Source of the DNA: Adhaeribacter pallidiroseus
GTDB taxonomy: Bacteria; Bacteroidota; Bacteroidia; Cytophagales; Hymenobacteraceae
Length of the DNA stretch: 64,000 nucleotides
Assembly (NCBI RefSeq): GCF_003340495.1
Contig: NZ_QASA01000001.1
Location: forward strand, 2,294,001 to 2,358,000
Direction of reading: 5' to 3'
Position numbers and translations under genes: made by a program. Under the pieces are notes generated by a model that saw only the letters and a program-made list of their open reading frames with translations, searched no databases and was not told where the DNA came from. How positions within the stretch are numbered: the first letter of the stretch is position 1; each line of letters opens with the position of its first letter. Below, in pieces: positions 34,708 to 42,211 of the stretch.

Positions 34708-34871
34708 TTGGGGGTTTCCAGCCACAAACAAGGGTAGGATAAATCACTGCGGGTTTTACCCATAATATCGGCGGCGGTGCCGTGGGTAAAATCCTTTAAT
34801 TGAAAATGCTCTTGCGAGAGCTTCCGGAAGTAATCGACGTACTCGGCAAATCGGTTTGTTACCATGGACAT
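34704..34871 (-). CDS. N-terminal part of split tail completion-type gene
   Basis: A 55-residue ORF (MSMVTNRFAEYVDYFRKLSQ ... LSYPCLWLETPK) that stops by overlapping the ATG of the next ORF. Adding one C to the run 34708-34712 makes a continuous reading LETPQMKFTDNE and a protein of about 160 residues. It is too short to be expected as an independent domain. Confidence 0.6.
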   Translation of the reverse strand: MSMVTNRFAEYVDYFRKLSQEHFQLKDFTHGTAADIMGKTRSDLSYPCLWLETPK

Positions 34872-34932
34872 TTAAGAAATAAAGAGAATGAGGGAAAAGG
34901 TCGATTTTTAAGAATTAAATCGACAATAGGAA

Positions 34933-35442
34933 TTAGGCGTAAGCCATACCGGTAAATCCGGCTGGCTGATGGGCAACCATTTGATTTACTTTGTAGATGC
35001 GGTCTTTATAATCTCTCCAGCATTTACGGGCTACTTCCAGATCGTAGCTTTCCGTGTCAATCTGGTACAAATTCATAAACATCGTGATCGCGGCCAGCTC
35101 GTTGCCGGTGCGGGCCACTTGGCCTTTCACAAAAAATAAAAGTTGCTGCTGGAAGTATTTTTCAAAGAAATCAGACAACGCTTTCATGTTGTCCTCGGTC
35201 ATGGCGTAGTGCTTTAACGCCTTAGGGAGTTGTAAGGAAATTTCCGCTACGTTGCCGCTTTTTTCTTTTTTGGTTTTTAATTGACGGTAAGGCAGTTTAT
35301 CTACGGCCATTACTATTGTTTTTCCAAGAAAAGTATTCTGGTGTATTCTAATAAAATTCTCTCCTGGTAATCCGAACTCTTGTAGTAAAAACTCCTTTAC
35401 GTGTTTGCGTACGGGTATTGAGATTAAAGTAGACTTAGACAT
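34933..35442 (-). CDS. First gene of late region, unknown phage protein
   Basis: A 169-residue protein (LISIPVRKHVKEFLLQEFGL; KTKKEKSGNVAEISLQLPKA; FFEKYFQQQLLFFVKGQVAR) rich in helices. It looks like a widely kept Bacteroidota phage protein, but I cannot name a function. The KHVKEFLLQEFG start and KCWRDYKDRIYK end suggest a small DNA-binding or regulatory protein rather than a virion protein. As the first gene of the late region it is a candidate late regulator. Confidence 0.65.
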   Translation of the reverse strand: MSKSTLISIPVRKHVKEFLLQEFGLPGENFIRIHQNTFLGKTIVMAVDKLPYRQLKTKKEKSGNVAEISLQLPKALKHYAMTEDNMKALSDFFEKYFQQQLLFFVKGQVARTGNELAAITMFMNLYQIDTESYDLEVARKCWRDYKDRIYKVNQMVAHQPAGFTGMAYA

Positions 35443-35459
35443 TAGTAGTTTAGTAGTAG

Positions 35460-35469
35460 AAGTAGGGCG
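35460..35469 (-). promoter_or_regulatory. Late-unit element 1 (CGCCCTACTT variant)
   Basis: Identical to the copy at 20924-20933 and one base from the 24258 copy. It lies 17 nt before the ATG at 35442, next to a GGCGATA/TATCGCC hairpin. Confidence 0.45.
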
Positions 35470-35624
35470 ATAGTAAAATTCTAGGATTGTATATCGCCTA
35501 AATCAAATGTTCAGCCAGATTGTGCCAAATTTGATTAGCAGCAGCTACATTCTTGAAAGTTGATGCTCTTACTTTTTAAAGTGAAACGCATCTATAATTT
35601 AAAGAATATATTTTAGCACTTCCC

Positions 35625-35734
35625 GGCTCAAAAAGGTCTACCATTCGGAGCCGACCTACTTTCACCCAAAAACCGGTAAAAACTAGGCTCAACAACTTGG
35701 CTCAACATTGATATTTTTTAATTAAATTTGAGCC
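35625..35734. repeat. GGCTCAA repeats upstream of serine recombinase
   Basis: GGCTCAA at 35625-35631, 35686-35692 and 35699-35705, and inverted (TTGAGCC) at 35728-35734. A CGGCTC/GAGCCG inverted pair lies at 35624-35654. They resemble resolvase subsites or an autoregulatory operator. Confidence 0.5.
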
Positions 35735-35748
35735 TGAATTAATGAGCT

Positions 35749-36321
35749 ATGAGTTTAATTTTCGGTTATGCCCGGGTGTCCTCAATCGACCAAAATTTAG
35801 ATACCCAAATAGAAGCTCTGGAGAAAGCCGGTTGCCAAGAAATCTTTACCGATAAAGTTTCGGGCGTGGCCACATCGCGGCCAGCTCTCGATAAGATGCT
35901 CGACTTACTCCGGCCGGGAGACACTATAATCGTGGCCCGATTAACCCGATTAGGAAGGAGCCGCGATCACCTTATAAAACTAGTTACTGAATTTGGGGAA
36001 AAGGGCATTCATTTCAAGGCACTCGATTTGAACATCGATACCACTACGCCCATGGGCATGTTAGTTTTTACCATTTTTGCGGCCCTGGCCGAATACGACC
36101 GGCAAACTATCAAAGAACGAACCAAGGCAGGAATTGAGTTAGCCAAAGCCAAAGGCAAGCACTTAGGCCGGAGAAAAGGCGTTGACATTGTTTCCTACGT
36201 AAAAGTAAAAACAGCCTACGAAAAGGGTATGTCCATTGCCGATACCGCGCGAATGACCGGCGTCAGTTTAGCCAGCGTGAAACGTTACCGCAACATGATT
36301 AAGAAGAGCAATCTAACTTAA
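35749..36321 (+). CDS. Serine recombinase (resolvase/invertase family)
   Basis: A 190-residue small serine recombinase. The catalytic domain runs to about residue 140: YARVSSIDQNLDTQ with the nucleophile Ser10-11 region, IVARLTRLGRSRDHL with catalytic arginines, and AALAEYDRQTIKERTKAG at the E helix. A C-terminal HTH follows (GMSIADTARMTGVSLASVKR). It is the only plus-strand gene among leftward genes and lies at the early/late junction. Substrate sites are unknown; the GGCTCAA repeats just upstream are candidates. It may resolve dimers, invert a segment, or be an inserted moron gene. Confidence 0.93.
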   Translation: MSLIFGYARVSSIDQNLDTQIEALEKAGCQEIFTDKVSGVATSRPALDKMLDLLRPGDTIIVARLTRLGRSRDHLIKLVTEFGEKGIHFKALDLNIDTTTPMGMLVFTIFAALAEYDRQTIKERTKAGIELAKAKGKHLGRRKGVDIVSYVKVKTAYEKGMSIADTARMTGVSLASVKRYRNMIKKSNLT

Positions 36322-36543
36322 TAGCACGCCAGCCATCAAAAAAATAACGCCTACAGCCACGGCCACTAAAAACAAGATCCCTTCAACATAAGGGTCGGGG
36401 TTCTGCTTCACTTCTTCAATGGCTTTCGAAATATAACTTGCTCCGGGTAAGGTGAGCTTCAAATTCAGCAGCCGGAATATGTGCTTGGAATTTGTCTGGA
36501 TGAAAATTAGGGCTATAACTGTAATTAATACTACTGACTGCAT
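36313..36543 (-). CDS. Small membrane protein, early operon end
   Basis: A 76-residue protein with hydrophobic segments at each end (SVVLITVIALIFIQ and GILFLVAVAVGVIFLMAGVLL). It overlaps the 92-residue ORF (36416-36694) by 128 bp in another frame, so only one may be real. The membrane pattern favours this one. It converges with the recombinase gene by 9 bp. Confidence 0.45.
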   Translation of the reverse strand: MQSVVLITVIALIFIQTNSKHIFRLLNLKLTLPGASYISKAIEEVKQNPDPYVEGILFLVAVAVGVIFLMAGVLLS

Positions 36544-36694
36544 TGGCGTAATCTCTTTTCTCCAATTGCTCCCTAAATAGTGCCAAAGTAATGCATTTAA
36601 TTTGACACGGATTAATTTCCATATATTTCACCAGAATCAGCAATCTGGGGCTGCTAGGTACAACGCCGTACTGAATTTTGTTTAATTCTGCCAT
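36416..36694 (-). CDS. Small early protein, uncertain
   Basis: A 92-residue ORF beginning MAELNKIQYGVVPSSPRLLI, with a plausible first half and an unremarkable second half. It overlaps the membrane ORF heavily. No family is recognised. Confidence 0.4.
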   Translation of the reverse strand: MAELNKIQYGVVPSSPRLLILVKYMEINPCQIKCITLALFREQLEKRDYANAVSSINYSYSPNFHPDKFQAHIPAAEFEAHLTRSKLYFESH

Positions 36695-36724
36695 AGCCTA
36701 TAAAATGGGTAAAACTATTTATTG

Positions 36725-36952
36725 TTAGGCGTTACGCCGTCGAAAATTCACTTCATTTTGGATACAAGCCTGCAATTTACGCAGCAAGGTTCTAACGGCA
36801 GGTTCTAATAATGGCTGTTCTGCCAAAACTTTGCTGATGGCCTGAGTATCGAATAACAACTGGTGCTCGGTTTCATCCCGAAAGTTAACCGAACGTTGGG
36901 CATACTTGGCTGCCAGTTCCTCCGGAGTTTTTGCTTGGTGGGCTCTTGCCAT
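36725..36952 (-). CDS. Small early protein, unknown
   Basis: A 75-residue helical, basic protein (MARAHQAKTPEELAAKYAQR ... EVNFRRRNA). The N-terminus resembles short regulatory helices. Part of the leftward early operon. Confidence 0.6.
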   Translation of the reverse strand: MARAHQAKTPEELAAKYAQRSVNFRDETEHQLLFDTQAISKVLAEQPLLEPAVRTLLRKLQACIQNEVNFRRRNA

Positions 36953-36972
36953 TAATTTTTAATTACAGTCAA

Positions 36973-37398
36973 TTATTCAAAGAGTTTTTGCGGATTTTCC
37001 TCGAAATGTTGGTACAAAGTTTTACCATTTTTAAGAACAACGTAGGGCAAAAATATTTCCGGAACAGTGGCTAACTGTGCCTCCACAATCGCCATTTGCG
37101 CTTCTATCCAATCCTTAATGATGCGCCAGGCAACCCGGATTGATTGTTCTTTATTGCAAAATTTATTTGGTACCTGGCTATCGTTTTGCATGGCTTTTAA
37201 AACTCCTTGCCAATTACAAGGGAGGGCATAAAAGATCATATTACCTCGAATTTCTAAGCTGAAAGTAATTGAAATAAGCAGACCGTTTTCGTCATTATCC
37301 ATCACAATTTTCCTGGCGCCTTTTTCGGTTAAGGTTTTAGTAATTTGACCAATCGTTACAGCAGGATCCACTTTAGTAGTATAATTTAAGATGGGCAT
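36973..37398 (-). CDS. Early phage protein, unknown
   Basis: A 141-residue protein (TTKVDPAVTIGQITKTLTEK; ENGLLISITFSLEIRGNMIF; RVAWRIIKDWIEAQMAIVEA). The pattern of a short ferredoxin-like domain followed by a helix resembles proteins found in replication/recombination regions of Bacteroidota phages, but I cannot name it. Confidence 0.65.
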   Translation of the reverse strand: MPILNYTTKVDPAVTIGQITKTLTEKGARKIVMDNDENGLLISITFSLEIRGNMIFYALPCNWQGVLKAMQNDSQVPNKFCNKEQSIRVAWRIIKDWIEAQMAIVEAQLATVPEIFLPYVVLKNGKTLYQHFEENPQKLFE

Positions 37399-37407
37399 AA
37401 AATGTGC

Positions 37408-37605
37408 TTATTGTACGCCGGCAGCGTTGTTTCTATTCTTTCTAATTTCTTCTTCCAATCGGTAATATTCCTGTTTTAAGACGTAAACCCGCAACCGAAT
37501 TTGTTCCAAATTCTCGTTGTAATGCGGGTCAATAAAGTAATTCAACTCGGCTGCTTCATCCGTTAAGTTGGTGATCTCGTCCCGAATTTCATTTAAACTA
37601 CGCAT
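37408..37605 (-). CDS. Short coiled-coil early protein
   Basis: A 65-residue helical protein (MRSLNEIRDEITNLTDEAAE; LKQEYYRLEEEIRKNRNN). Its start shares one base with the stop of the upstream gene. Confidence 0.6.
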   Translation of the reverse strand: MRSLNEIRDEITNLTDEAAELNYFIDPHYNENLEQIRLRVYVLKQEYYRLEEEIRKNRNNAAGVQ

Positions 37606-37805
37606 TATTTAAGGTTATTTAACTCCAGCCGCTTGAGCCGAAATAAGGCTTGCAAGCTGATTCGCTCCATCTGGTCGTAATACTCGGCTTCATATATGAG
37701 TATTTCGTGCACCTGCCAGAGAAATTCCGTTTCGGTTGCCTCGGTGAGCAAATCAATCATTTCTTGGTAACTGTAAAGCGGTTTGCTTCTTTGGGGTTGG
37801 TACAT
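37605..37805 (-). CDS. Small early protein (start uncertain)
   Basis: About 66 residues from ATG 37805 (MYQPQRSKPLYSYQEMIDLL ... LQALFRLKRLELNNLK). The frame is open farther upstream to 37958, but that part is antisense-like and overlaps the zinc-ribbon gene. A second ATG (MIDLLTEAT) that nearly coincides with the zinc-ribbon stop could be the coupled start. Confidence 0.55.
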   Translation of the reverse strand: MYQPQRSKPLYSYQEMIDLLTEATETEFLWQVHEILIYEAEYYDQMERISLQALFRLKRLELNNLK

Positions 37806-38016
37806 GATGTCTACTACAATTCCCACAAAATTTTTCGGCAATGTCAACTTGATTGTGGCTGATAGCATTGCATTTAAGGCACCAGAAACCACCGGTTTCC
37901 AGCAGTTTGAAAGTAAGTCCTTGGCCCAATAGATCGCAACGTTCCTTATCTTTTTCACTTTTAACTGGTCCGAAGATTAGAGAATAATTGGTTTGAGGCA
38001 CGTTCTTTTTCGCCAT
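37753..38016 (-). CDS. Small zinc-ribbon-like early protein
   Basis: An 87-residue protein with two Cys-x2-Cys knuckles (WCLKC and FCGNC) about 20 residues apart, a likely zinc ribbon. It overlaps the next gene upstream by 56 bp and the one downstream by about 53 bp. A nucleic-acid-binding regulator is plausible. Confidence 0.6.
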   Translation of the reverse strand: MAKKNVPQTNYSLIFGPVKSEKDKERCDLLGQGLTFKLLETGGFWCLKCNAISHNQVDIAEKFCGNCSRHHVPTPKKQTALQLPRND

Positions 38017-38380
38017 AAAAAATCTGATTGTTTTTTAGTAAATAATCAAAGTTTAACGACTTCCGGTGCAAATCACCTAACAACTTCCGCAATAAGGAAT
38101 TATCCGTTGGAATCGGTATACAAAGGAGAATGGCAAAAATTTCCTGACAGGAAAACGTAAAATTGAAATCCAACTTGCGCTTAAAGTTTGCTCGGATAAC
38201 CGCCGACTGGAGCCGGTTTTTTACGTTGAACAAATAGCTGGTAGCGAGTAGTTCGGCCAGCGTAAGTTTATCTTTTCCCGGCTCGGGCCGATATTCCAGC
38301 CAGTTACAAATACTAACTGCCAAGTACTCGGCTCCTTGCCGCGATATATTAATTTGTTCCTTAAAGTGCTTCATTGCCAT
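37961..38380 (-). CDS. Early phage protein, unknown
   Basis: A 139-residue helical protein (FKEQINISRQGAEYLAVSIC; FKRKLDFNFTFSCQEIFAIL). It overlaps its upstream neighbour by 10 bp. Family unknown. Confidence 0.55.
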   Translation of the reverse strand: MAMKHFKEQINISRQGAEYLAVSICNWLEYRPEPGKDKLTLAELLATSYLFNVKNRLQSAVIRANFKRKLDFNFTFSCQEIFAILLCIPIPTDNSLLRKLLGDLHRKSLNFDYLLKNNQIFYGEKERASNQLFSNLRTS

Positions 38381-38664
38381 TCTCCTTTTTCGTATTTAAA
38401 CAGTATGGTATCGGTTAGATTGCAATAGATCGTGGCACGAACTACGCCACCTTTATGTTTTTTGGTCTGGTAGGTTTTTACCATTTTTTTGAGGCGGTAT
38501 AAACCGAGTTCTTTGTTGGCCGGAGCACTGGGCGAACTGCTGCTGAAATCGCGGCTGTACCGCTTTCCGGTGTCTCCGTCTACAAACACTAAAAAGGCTT
38601 TCGTTAAAGCGGTCTCCCTAAATTTTAGGGCTTTTGCCGATGGGGTGTATTTGGCTGGTTGCAT
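38371..38664 (-). CDS. Small early protein, unknown
   Basis: A 97-residue basic protein (AFLVFVDGDTGKRYSRDFSS; YRLKKMVKTYQTKKHKGGVV) with a short beta-rich core. It follows the replication-type gene by 3 bp. Confidence 0.6.
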   Translation of the reverse strand: MQPAKYTPSAKALKFRETALTKAFLVFVDGDTGKRYSRDFSSSSPSAPANKELGLYRLKKMVKTYQTKKHKGGVVRATIYCNLTDTILFKYEKGEWQ

Positions 38665-38667
38665 AAT

Positions 38668-40032
38668 CTAGCGGAATTGAGGTAAAAAATTTAAAGCGTT
38701 ATTTTTTGGTAAAGTAATGCGGGTCAGGTTGCAGAACCGGTCTTGTGCCGGTAAGCCGTACGACTTCAACTTGCCCAGGTAATATTGAAAAATGCCGAGT
38801 TTGTCCAGATTTTGCAGGTGTTTGGCAACGGGCTTACCCAGGGTGAAATTCCTAATCTGCTGATAGCCGTTCTGAATAATTTTATCGGCTTTGGCCTGCC
38901 TCGCTTTTTCGCGGTTTTCTTTGTGCCAGCCAAAAATTCGATGAAATCCGTATTCGTTCGTTCGGTCAAAATAACCTTTGCCCGCTACGGCCAGCGAATA
39001 AGGCTTAGGCACATACTCCAGCGGTCGGCGTTTGTAGTAATTGTGGGCTATGGTAATGCAAGACAATAGATTAGCCTGATATTGCCACCATTCATCAGCC
39101 GTTTTCTGCCAACGGAAACAGTTATAAATATTGAGATAAATGGAGTTGAGGGCGGCTTTTTCCTCGGCCACGGTAAAAGTGTAAGGCAAGTAGATCGTTT
39201 TACAGGCTGCTCGCCAGAACGATAGTAGAAAATCCATCTGCCACTGCGGAACAGGGCGTTGTGGGGCCAATGGAACCGCCGCCGCGCCGCGCCCCGGTGT
39301 GCGTAGCTGCGCTGGCTTTTCGTGCGATGGAACAGCTTTTAAACCCGCTGCTGCCGAAATCTGGGGGTCTTGCGGCCCTGGTGCGCTGGAAAAAAGTGGG
39401 CCTGGGCCGTCGGCTTTAGCCACGGCAGGCGGTGGCTCCGCCACTCCGCTTATTTCCACATAGCTAGTTTTGGTTTCTTCTATATCTGATAGCTCTGGAG
39501 ATAAAGTATGCGGTAAATTGTTCGACAGAGGGGCAAAACCAGTTGATTTTTGAGCGATTTTTAAAGCATTGGTTTGGCTGGTGGCATAAAGGATTTCCGG
39601 ATTAATGGCCAGCTCGTAAGAGGCATTGGAACCTTTAAATTTGTAGCCGGTGATTAATTTGATTTGGCAATGTTTTAACTTTTTGAAATGGGTGTATACC
39701 GTTTTTTCGCAAGCCGTTATTAACGCCGCGAAATCCGGATTGTTGGTTTTAAAAATGGGCAATTGCCCCGATTCGTGTAAACTTTCCTGTATTAATTTGG
39801 ATTGTAGAACTAAATCGTATACTTTTACGTATTCTATAATCAGGCGGGTACCGGTCGCTGCTACTGGCTGTTTTATTAATTTTGGCTGGTGCTTATACCT
39901 CTGTTTATAAAACTCCCCTGTTTTCGGATTTTTTTTGGTGCGAAAACGTTCCGATATTGGTTGTCTGGCATTTAGTTCTTCAACGGTTAAATGCCAAGCT
40001 AGTAACGCTTGTTTTAAATCTATTAATTTCAT
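38668..40032 (-). CDS. Putative phage replication/initiation protein
   Basis: About 454 residues. The N-terminal 190 residues hold a winged-helix-like region (ALITACEKTVYTHFKKLKHC, GYKFKGSNASYELAINPEIL). A GC-rich, Ala/Pro linker lies near residues 205-280. The C-terminal domain has ATIAHNYYKRR-like and RQAKADKIIQNGYQQIRNF segments. The layout recalls early DNA-binding proteins in Bacteroidota phage replication regions. The start at ATG 40032 (MKLIDLKQALLAW) is supported by AAGGA seven bases upstream, one of the clear Shine-Dalgarno sites in the window. Confidence 0.6.
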   Translation of the reverse strand: MKLIDLKQALLAWHLTVEELNARQPISERFRTKKNPKTGEFYKQRYKHQPKLIKQPVAATGTRLIIEYVKVYDLVLQSKLIQESLHESGQLPIFKTNNPDFAALITACEKTVYTHFKKLKHCQIKLITGYKFKGSNASYELAINPEILYATSQTNALKIAQKSTGFAPLSNNLPHTLSPELSDIEETKTSYVEISGVAEPPPAVAKADGPGPLFSSAPGPQDPQISAAAGLKAVPSHEKPAQLRTPGRGAAAVPLAPQRPVPQWQMDFLLSFWRAACKTIYLPYTFTVAEEKAALNSIYLNIYNCFRWQKTADEWWQYQANLLSCITIAHNYYKRRPLEYVPKPYSLAVAGKGYFDRTNEYGFHRIFGWHKENREKARQAKADKIIQNGYQQIRNFTLGKPVAKHLQNLDKLGIFQYYLGKLKSYGLPAQDRFCNLTRITLPKNNALNFLPQFR

Positions 40033-40136
40033 AGGCATTCCTTGGTAAGAAAAAAAGTGATTTAATGGGTTTAAATTTTTCGGTCGCAACAGTTTTCCTT
40101 GGCGGGCTTGGTGTTGCGAGAATGAAAAAAGGCTGC

Positions 40137-40188
40137 GGAGCCGGTTGATTTGCTAGAATGTGTCGTTCTATCAAAATAAACCGGCTCC
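40137..40188. terminator. Bidirectional hairpin in early operon
   Basis: GGAGCCGGTT (40137-40146) pairs with AACCGGCTCC (40179-40188) around an inner TAGAA/TTCTA helix, with A/T runs on both sides. It lies between 40211 and 40032 and probably attenuates early transcription. Confidence 0.75.
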
Positions 40189-40210
40189 ATTTTTTGCAGA
40201 CCCTGGTATT

Positions 40211-40441
40211 TTAAAAAAGCGACATTTGCGTTCTTTCCAATAAGAACTCCAACCGCTTTTCCTGTTTTTCTAACCGCTCGTTTAGCCGCGAAATAGAATC
40301 TTCGATTTCCCGCCGCATCTTAAAATGATAATCTTTCGGGTACTTCTTTTTCTCGCGTTCCAACTCCGCAATAGAATCAGTCAGCGATTTGATATGGCCG
40401 CGAACCGTTATTAATTCTGCCTGGATTTCCTTAGGTGTCAT
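40211..40441 (-). CDS. Coiled-coil early protein
   Basis: A 76-residue heptad-rich protein (MTPKEIQAELITVRGHIKSL ... LNERLEKQEKRLEFLLERTQ). It overlaps the upstream ORF by 4 bp (ATGA), showing translational coupling. Confidence 0.65.
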   Translation of the reverse strand: MTPKEIQAELITVRGHIKSLTDSIAELEREKKKYPKDYHFKMRREIEDSISRLNERLEKQEKRLEFLLERTQMSLF

Positions 40442-40713
40442 AGCTTTCTAGTTTCGAGATCAGGAGAAATCCAAGATGGATCGAAAGGCGGATCACAGGT
40501 AAGCGCTAAGGTGGCAAGATCGGCGTGGCCATTGAGCACGAGGTACAATTTGCCCCCGTTGGCTTGCAGCTGCGCGAGATGTTCCGGAGTAAATTGCCAG
40601 CAGATGATAATGTGCCGGCCATCCTGGTAAGCTGGTATCGTGCAGGCAATTGTCTCTTGTTTCCATTTATAAAAGAAGGAATTGCGTTGGGGAAAGTCGA
40701 TGGCCTGAAACAT
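40438..40713 (-). CDS. Early phage protein, unknown
   Basis: A 91-residue protein (FPQRNSFFYKWKQETIACTI; QFTPEHLAQLQANGGKLYLV). It is placed by single-base overlap after the excisionase-like gene and by ATGA overlap before the coiled-coil gene. Confidence 0.6.
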   Translation of the reverse strand: MFQAIDFPQRNSFFYKWKQETIACTIPAYQDGRHIIICWQFTPEHLAQLQANGGKLYLVLNGHADLATLALTCDPPFDPSWISPDLETRKL

Positions 40714-41078
40714 TAGCTGACCAGCTTTAAAGGGTTATTAGGCAGATTATTCTTGCGCTTGATGGCAGCGCTTTCCAAACCTATCCTACCGAAAGCAATT
40801 AGATCGCTTTTCGCAATGCGGGGGAAGCCGGGCGCAAACTCCGAAGTAGGCAGCTTTACCAGCTTGCCGTTATTATCGAGCTTGCCTTTATTGATCCACT
40901 TTTTGACCGTGCTCCGGTCGTGGCCAGTAAATTCGGCGGCACCATCGAGAGTGAAATACTTCTCCTCCTCGCCTACATCCGGCACTTTTAACAAGCGGTT
41001 GAGCTCCGCAATTATGGCTTTGCCAAATAGCTCTAAATCTCCCTTGGTCGCTATTTCGAGTAGATCCTCCGGCTTCAT
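40713..41078 (-). CDS. HTH/excisionase-like DNA-binding protein
   Basis: A 121-residue protein with a MerR/Xis-type helix-turn-helix (YFTLDGAAEFTGHDRSTVKK, then WINKGKLDNNGKLVKLP). It is the second gene of the early operon. It may serve as excisionase or early regulator. Confidence 0.75.
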   Translation of the reverse strand: MKPEDLLEIATKGDLELFGKAIIAELNRLLKVPDVGEEEKYFTLDGAAEFTGHDRSTVKKWINKGKLDNNGKLVKLPTSEFAPGFPRIAKSDLIAFGRIGLESAAIKRKNNLPNNPLKLVS

Positions 41079-41158
41079 AGTAATAGATCAAATTCTAATA
41101 AATATTTAAATTATTATATAGGAAGTTTTTATATATACATGGGAGTATATACCTTTGC

Positions 41159-41488
41159 TTAAATGCTAATCTTGGTTTGTTTGCCTAATAGATCAATGCG
41201 TTTATCGTACTTCCGCTCTAAATCGTACACCGTTGGCCTTATTGGTGGTTTTTGTCTAAATAAATCAGGAATGGTACAGCCATACATAGCTGCAAAGAAT
41301 TGTAGCTCTTCATCAGTTAGTACATCTTTTCTAAGGGTTTTGTAAAATGCACGCTCTTGGAATCCGAATGTTTTTTCAAATTCTGCTTTCATAAGCTTTT
41401 TTTGATCATCGTTTAGCTTCTCATACCTAATTCCTATGTTGAACTTAGGTCCTTCAAGAGCAGCTTTTTTTCGGGCTGTTTTAGGCAT
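41159..41488 (-). CDS. First early gene, possible Cro-like regulator
   Basis: A 109-residue basic protein (MPKTARKKAALEGPKFNIGI; KTLRKDVLTDEELQFFAAMY; GCTIPDLFRQK). The middle has HTH-like spacing but no sure family. It is transcribed away from the CI-like gene, with the inverted-repeat operator between them, so a Cro role fits. Confidence 0.6.
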   Translation of the reverse strand: MPKTARKKAALEGPKFNIGIRYEKLNDDQKKLMKAEFEKTFGFQERAFYKTLRKDVLTDEELQFFAAMYGCTIPDLFRQKPPIRPTVYDLERKYDKRIDLLGKQTKISI

Positions 41489-41553
41489 TTCTTTAGGCTT
41501 TTATGTACCTTTCATTGTTTATCTTATACAATACTAACAAATGTGTTGTGCTG

Positions 41554-41583
41554 TTGCAAATATATTATGAAAATATGTTGCAA
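41554..41583. promoter_or_regulatory. Lysogeny operator between CI-like and early genes
   Basis: TTGCAAATAT faces ATATGTTGCAA as an imperfect inverted repeat in the 109-bp divergent gap. A GTTGTGCTGTTG repeat flanks it. Confidence 0.5.
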
Positions 41584-41630
41584 TATGGTATAACGTATTG
41601 ATTATCAGTTTGAAAATTTTCACAAAATAT

Positions 41631-42065
41631 ATGTTGTTAGGGCAGAAGGTAAAAAATGCGATTAATGAAGCTGGATTAACTACTGAAGATGTGGCCTACA
41701 AAATTGATATGTCATCTAATAATTTATATAGGCTTTATAAGAAGGATTCCTTTGAGATTAAATACCTTATAAAGATTGCTGAGATTGTTAAGAAGCCTTT
41801 AAGCTATTTTATATCTGAATTAGATCAGGAAGAGAGAGGTCAATATAATTTGGCACAAGGCGGCATAGGAAACCAGGCTGGCAATAATAATAAGCAAAAA
41901 ATAATGCCTATCCATGGTAAGGAGGCATTTATAGAAAGTTCTGACATTAATTTAAATAAACTTCAACATGAACTGGAGTTATGCCAACGTGAAAATTCAC
42001 ATTTGAAAAATCAAATTTCTTTGCAAGAGGATCTGATCGAAGTATTAAAGAAGAACCAGAAGTGA
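41631..42065 (+). CDS. CI-like XRE phage repressor
   Basis: About 144 residues from ATG 41631 (MLLGQKVKNAINEAGLT); an ATG at 41598 adds 11 residues. The XRE helix-turn-helix spans VKNAINEAGLTTEDVAYKID and MSSNNLYRLYKKDSF. A Gly/Asn-rich linker (GIGNQAGNNNKQ) leads to a C-terminal coiled coil (LQHELELCQRENSHLKNQIS) likely for oligomerisation. It diverges from the early operon. A fragment with a similar C-terminus lies at 46519-46647. Confidence 0.85.
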   Translation: MLLGQKVKNAINEAGLTTEDVAYKIDMSSNNLYRLYKKDSFEIKYLIKIAEIVKKPLSYFISELDQEERGQYNLAQGGIGNQAGNNNKQKIMPIHGKEAFIESSDINLNKLQHELELCQRENSHLKNQISLQEDLIEVLKKNQK

Positions 42066-42211
42066 AATTCGTAATTAATACCTACGGCTTTTTCAATAGA
42101 AATATATTGAAACTGGTTTTAGGTAAGCATTTCTAAAATTGGTACACGAACTATTTGCCGAATGGCTTAAGGAATAACTATTCTAAACAAATAATTTTTT
42201 ATAGATATTTT

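Larger units (their letters stand above)
35443..35748. promoter_or_regulatory. 306-bp divergent gap: late element and recombinase repeats
   Basis: No gene is seen. The left side holds the late element at 35460 and a GGCGATA/TATCGCC hairpin (35466-35498). The right side holds four copies of GGCTCAA before the serine recombinase. Confidence 0.55.

Noticed and set aside
34704-34712. Canonical programmed -1 frameshift heptamer
   Set aside because: The sequence does not fit X-XXY-YYZ in the reading frame; coupled translation or a homopolymer error fits better.
35749-36321. Serine recombinase as a proven fibre-inversion switch
   Set aside because: I could not find a matching inverted pair flanking the fibre genes, so only the recombinase itself is claimed.
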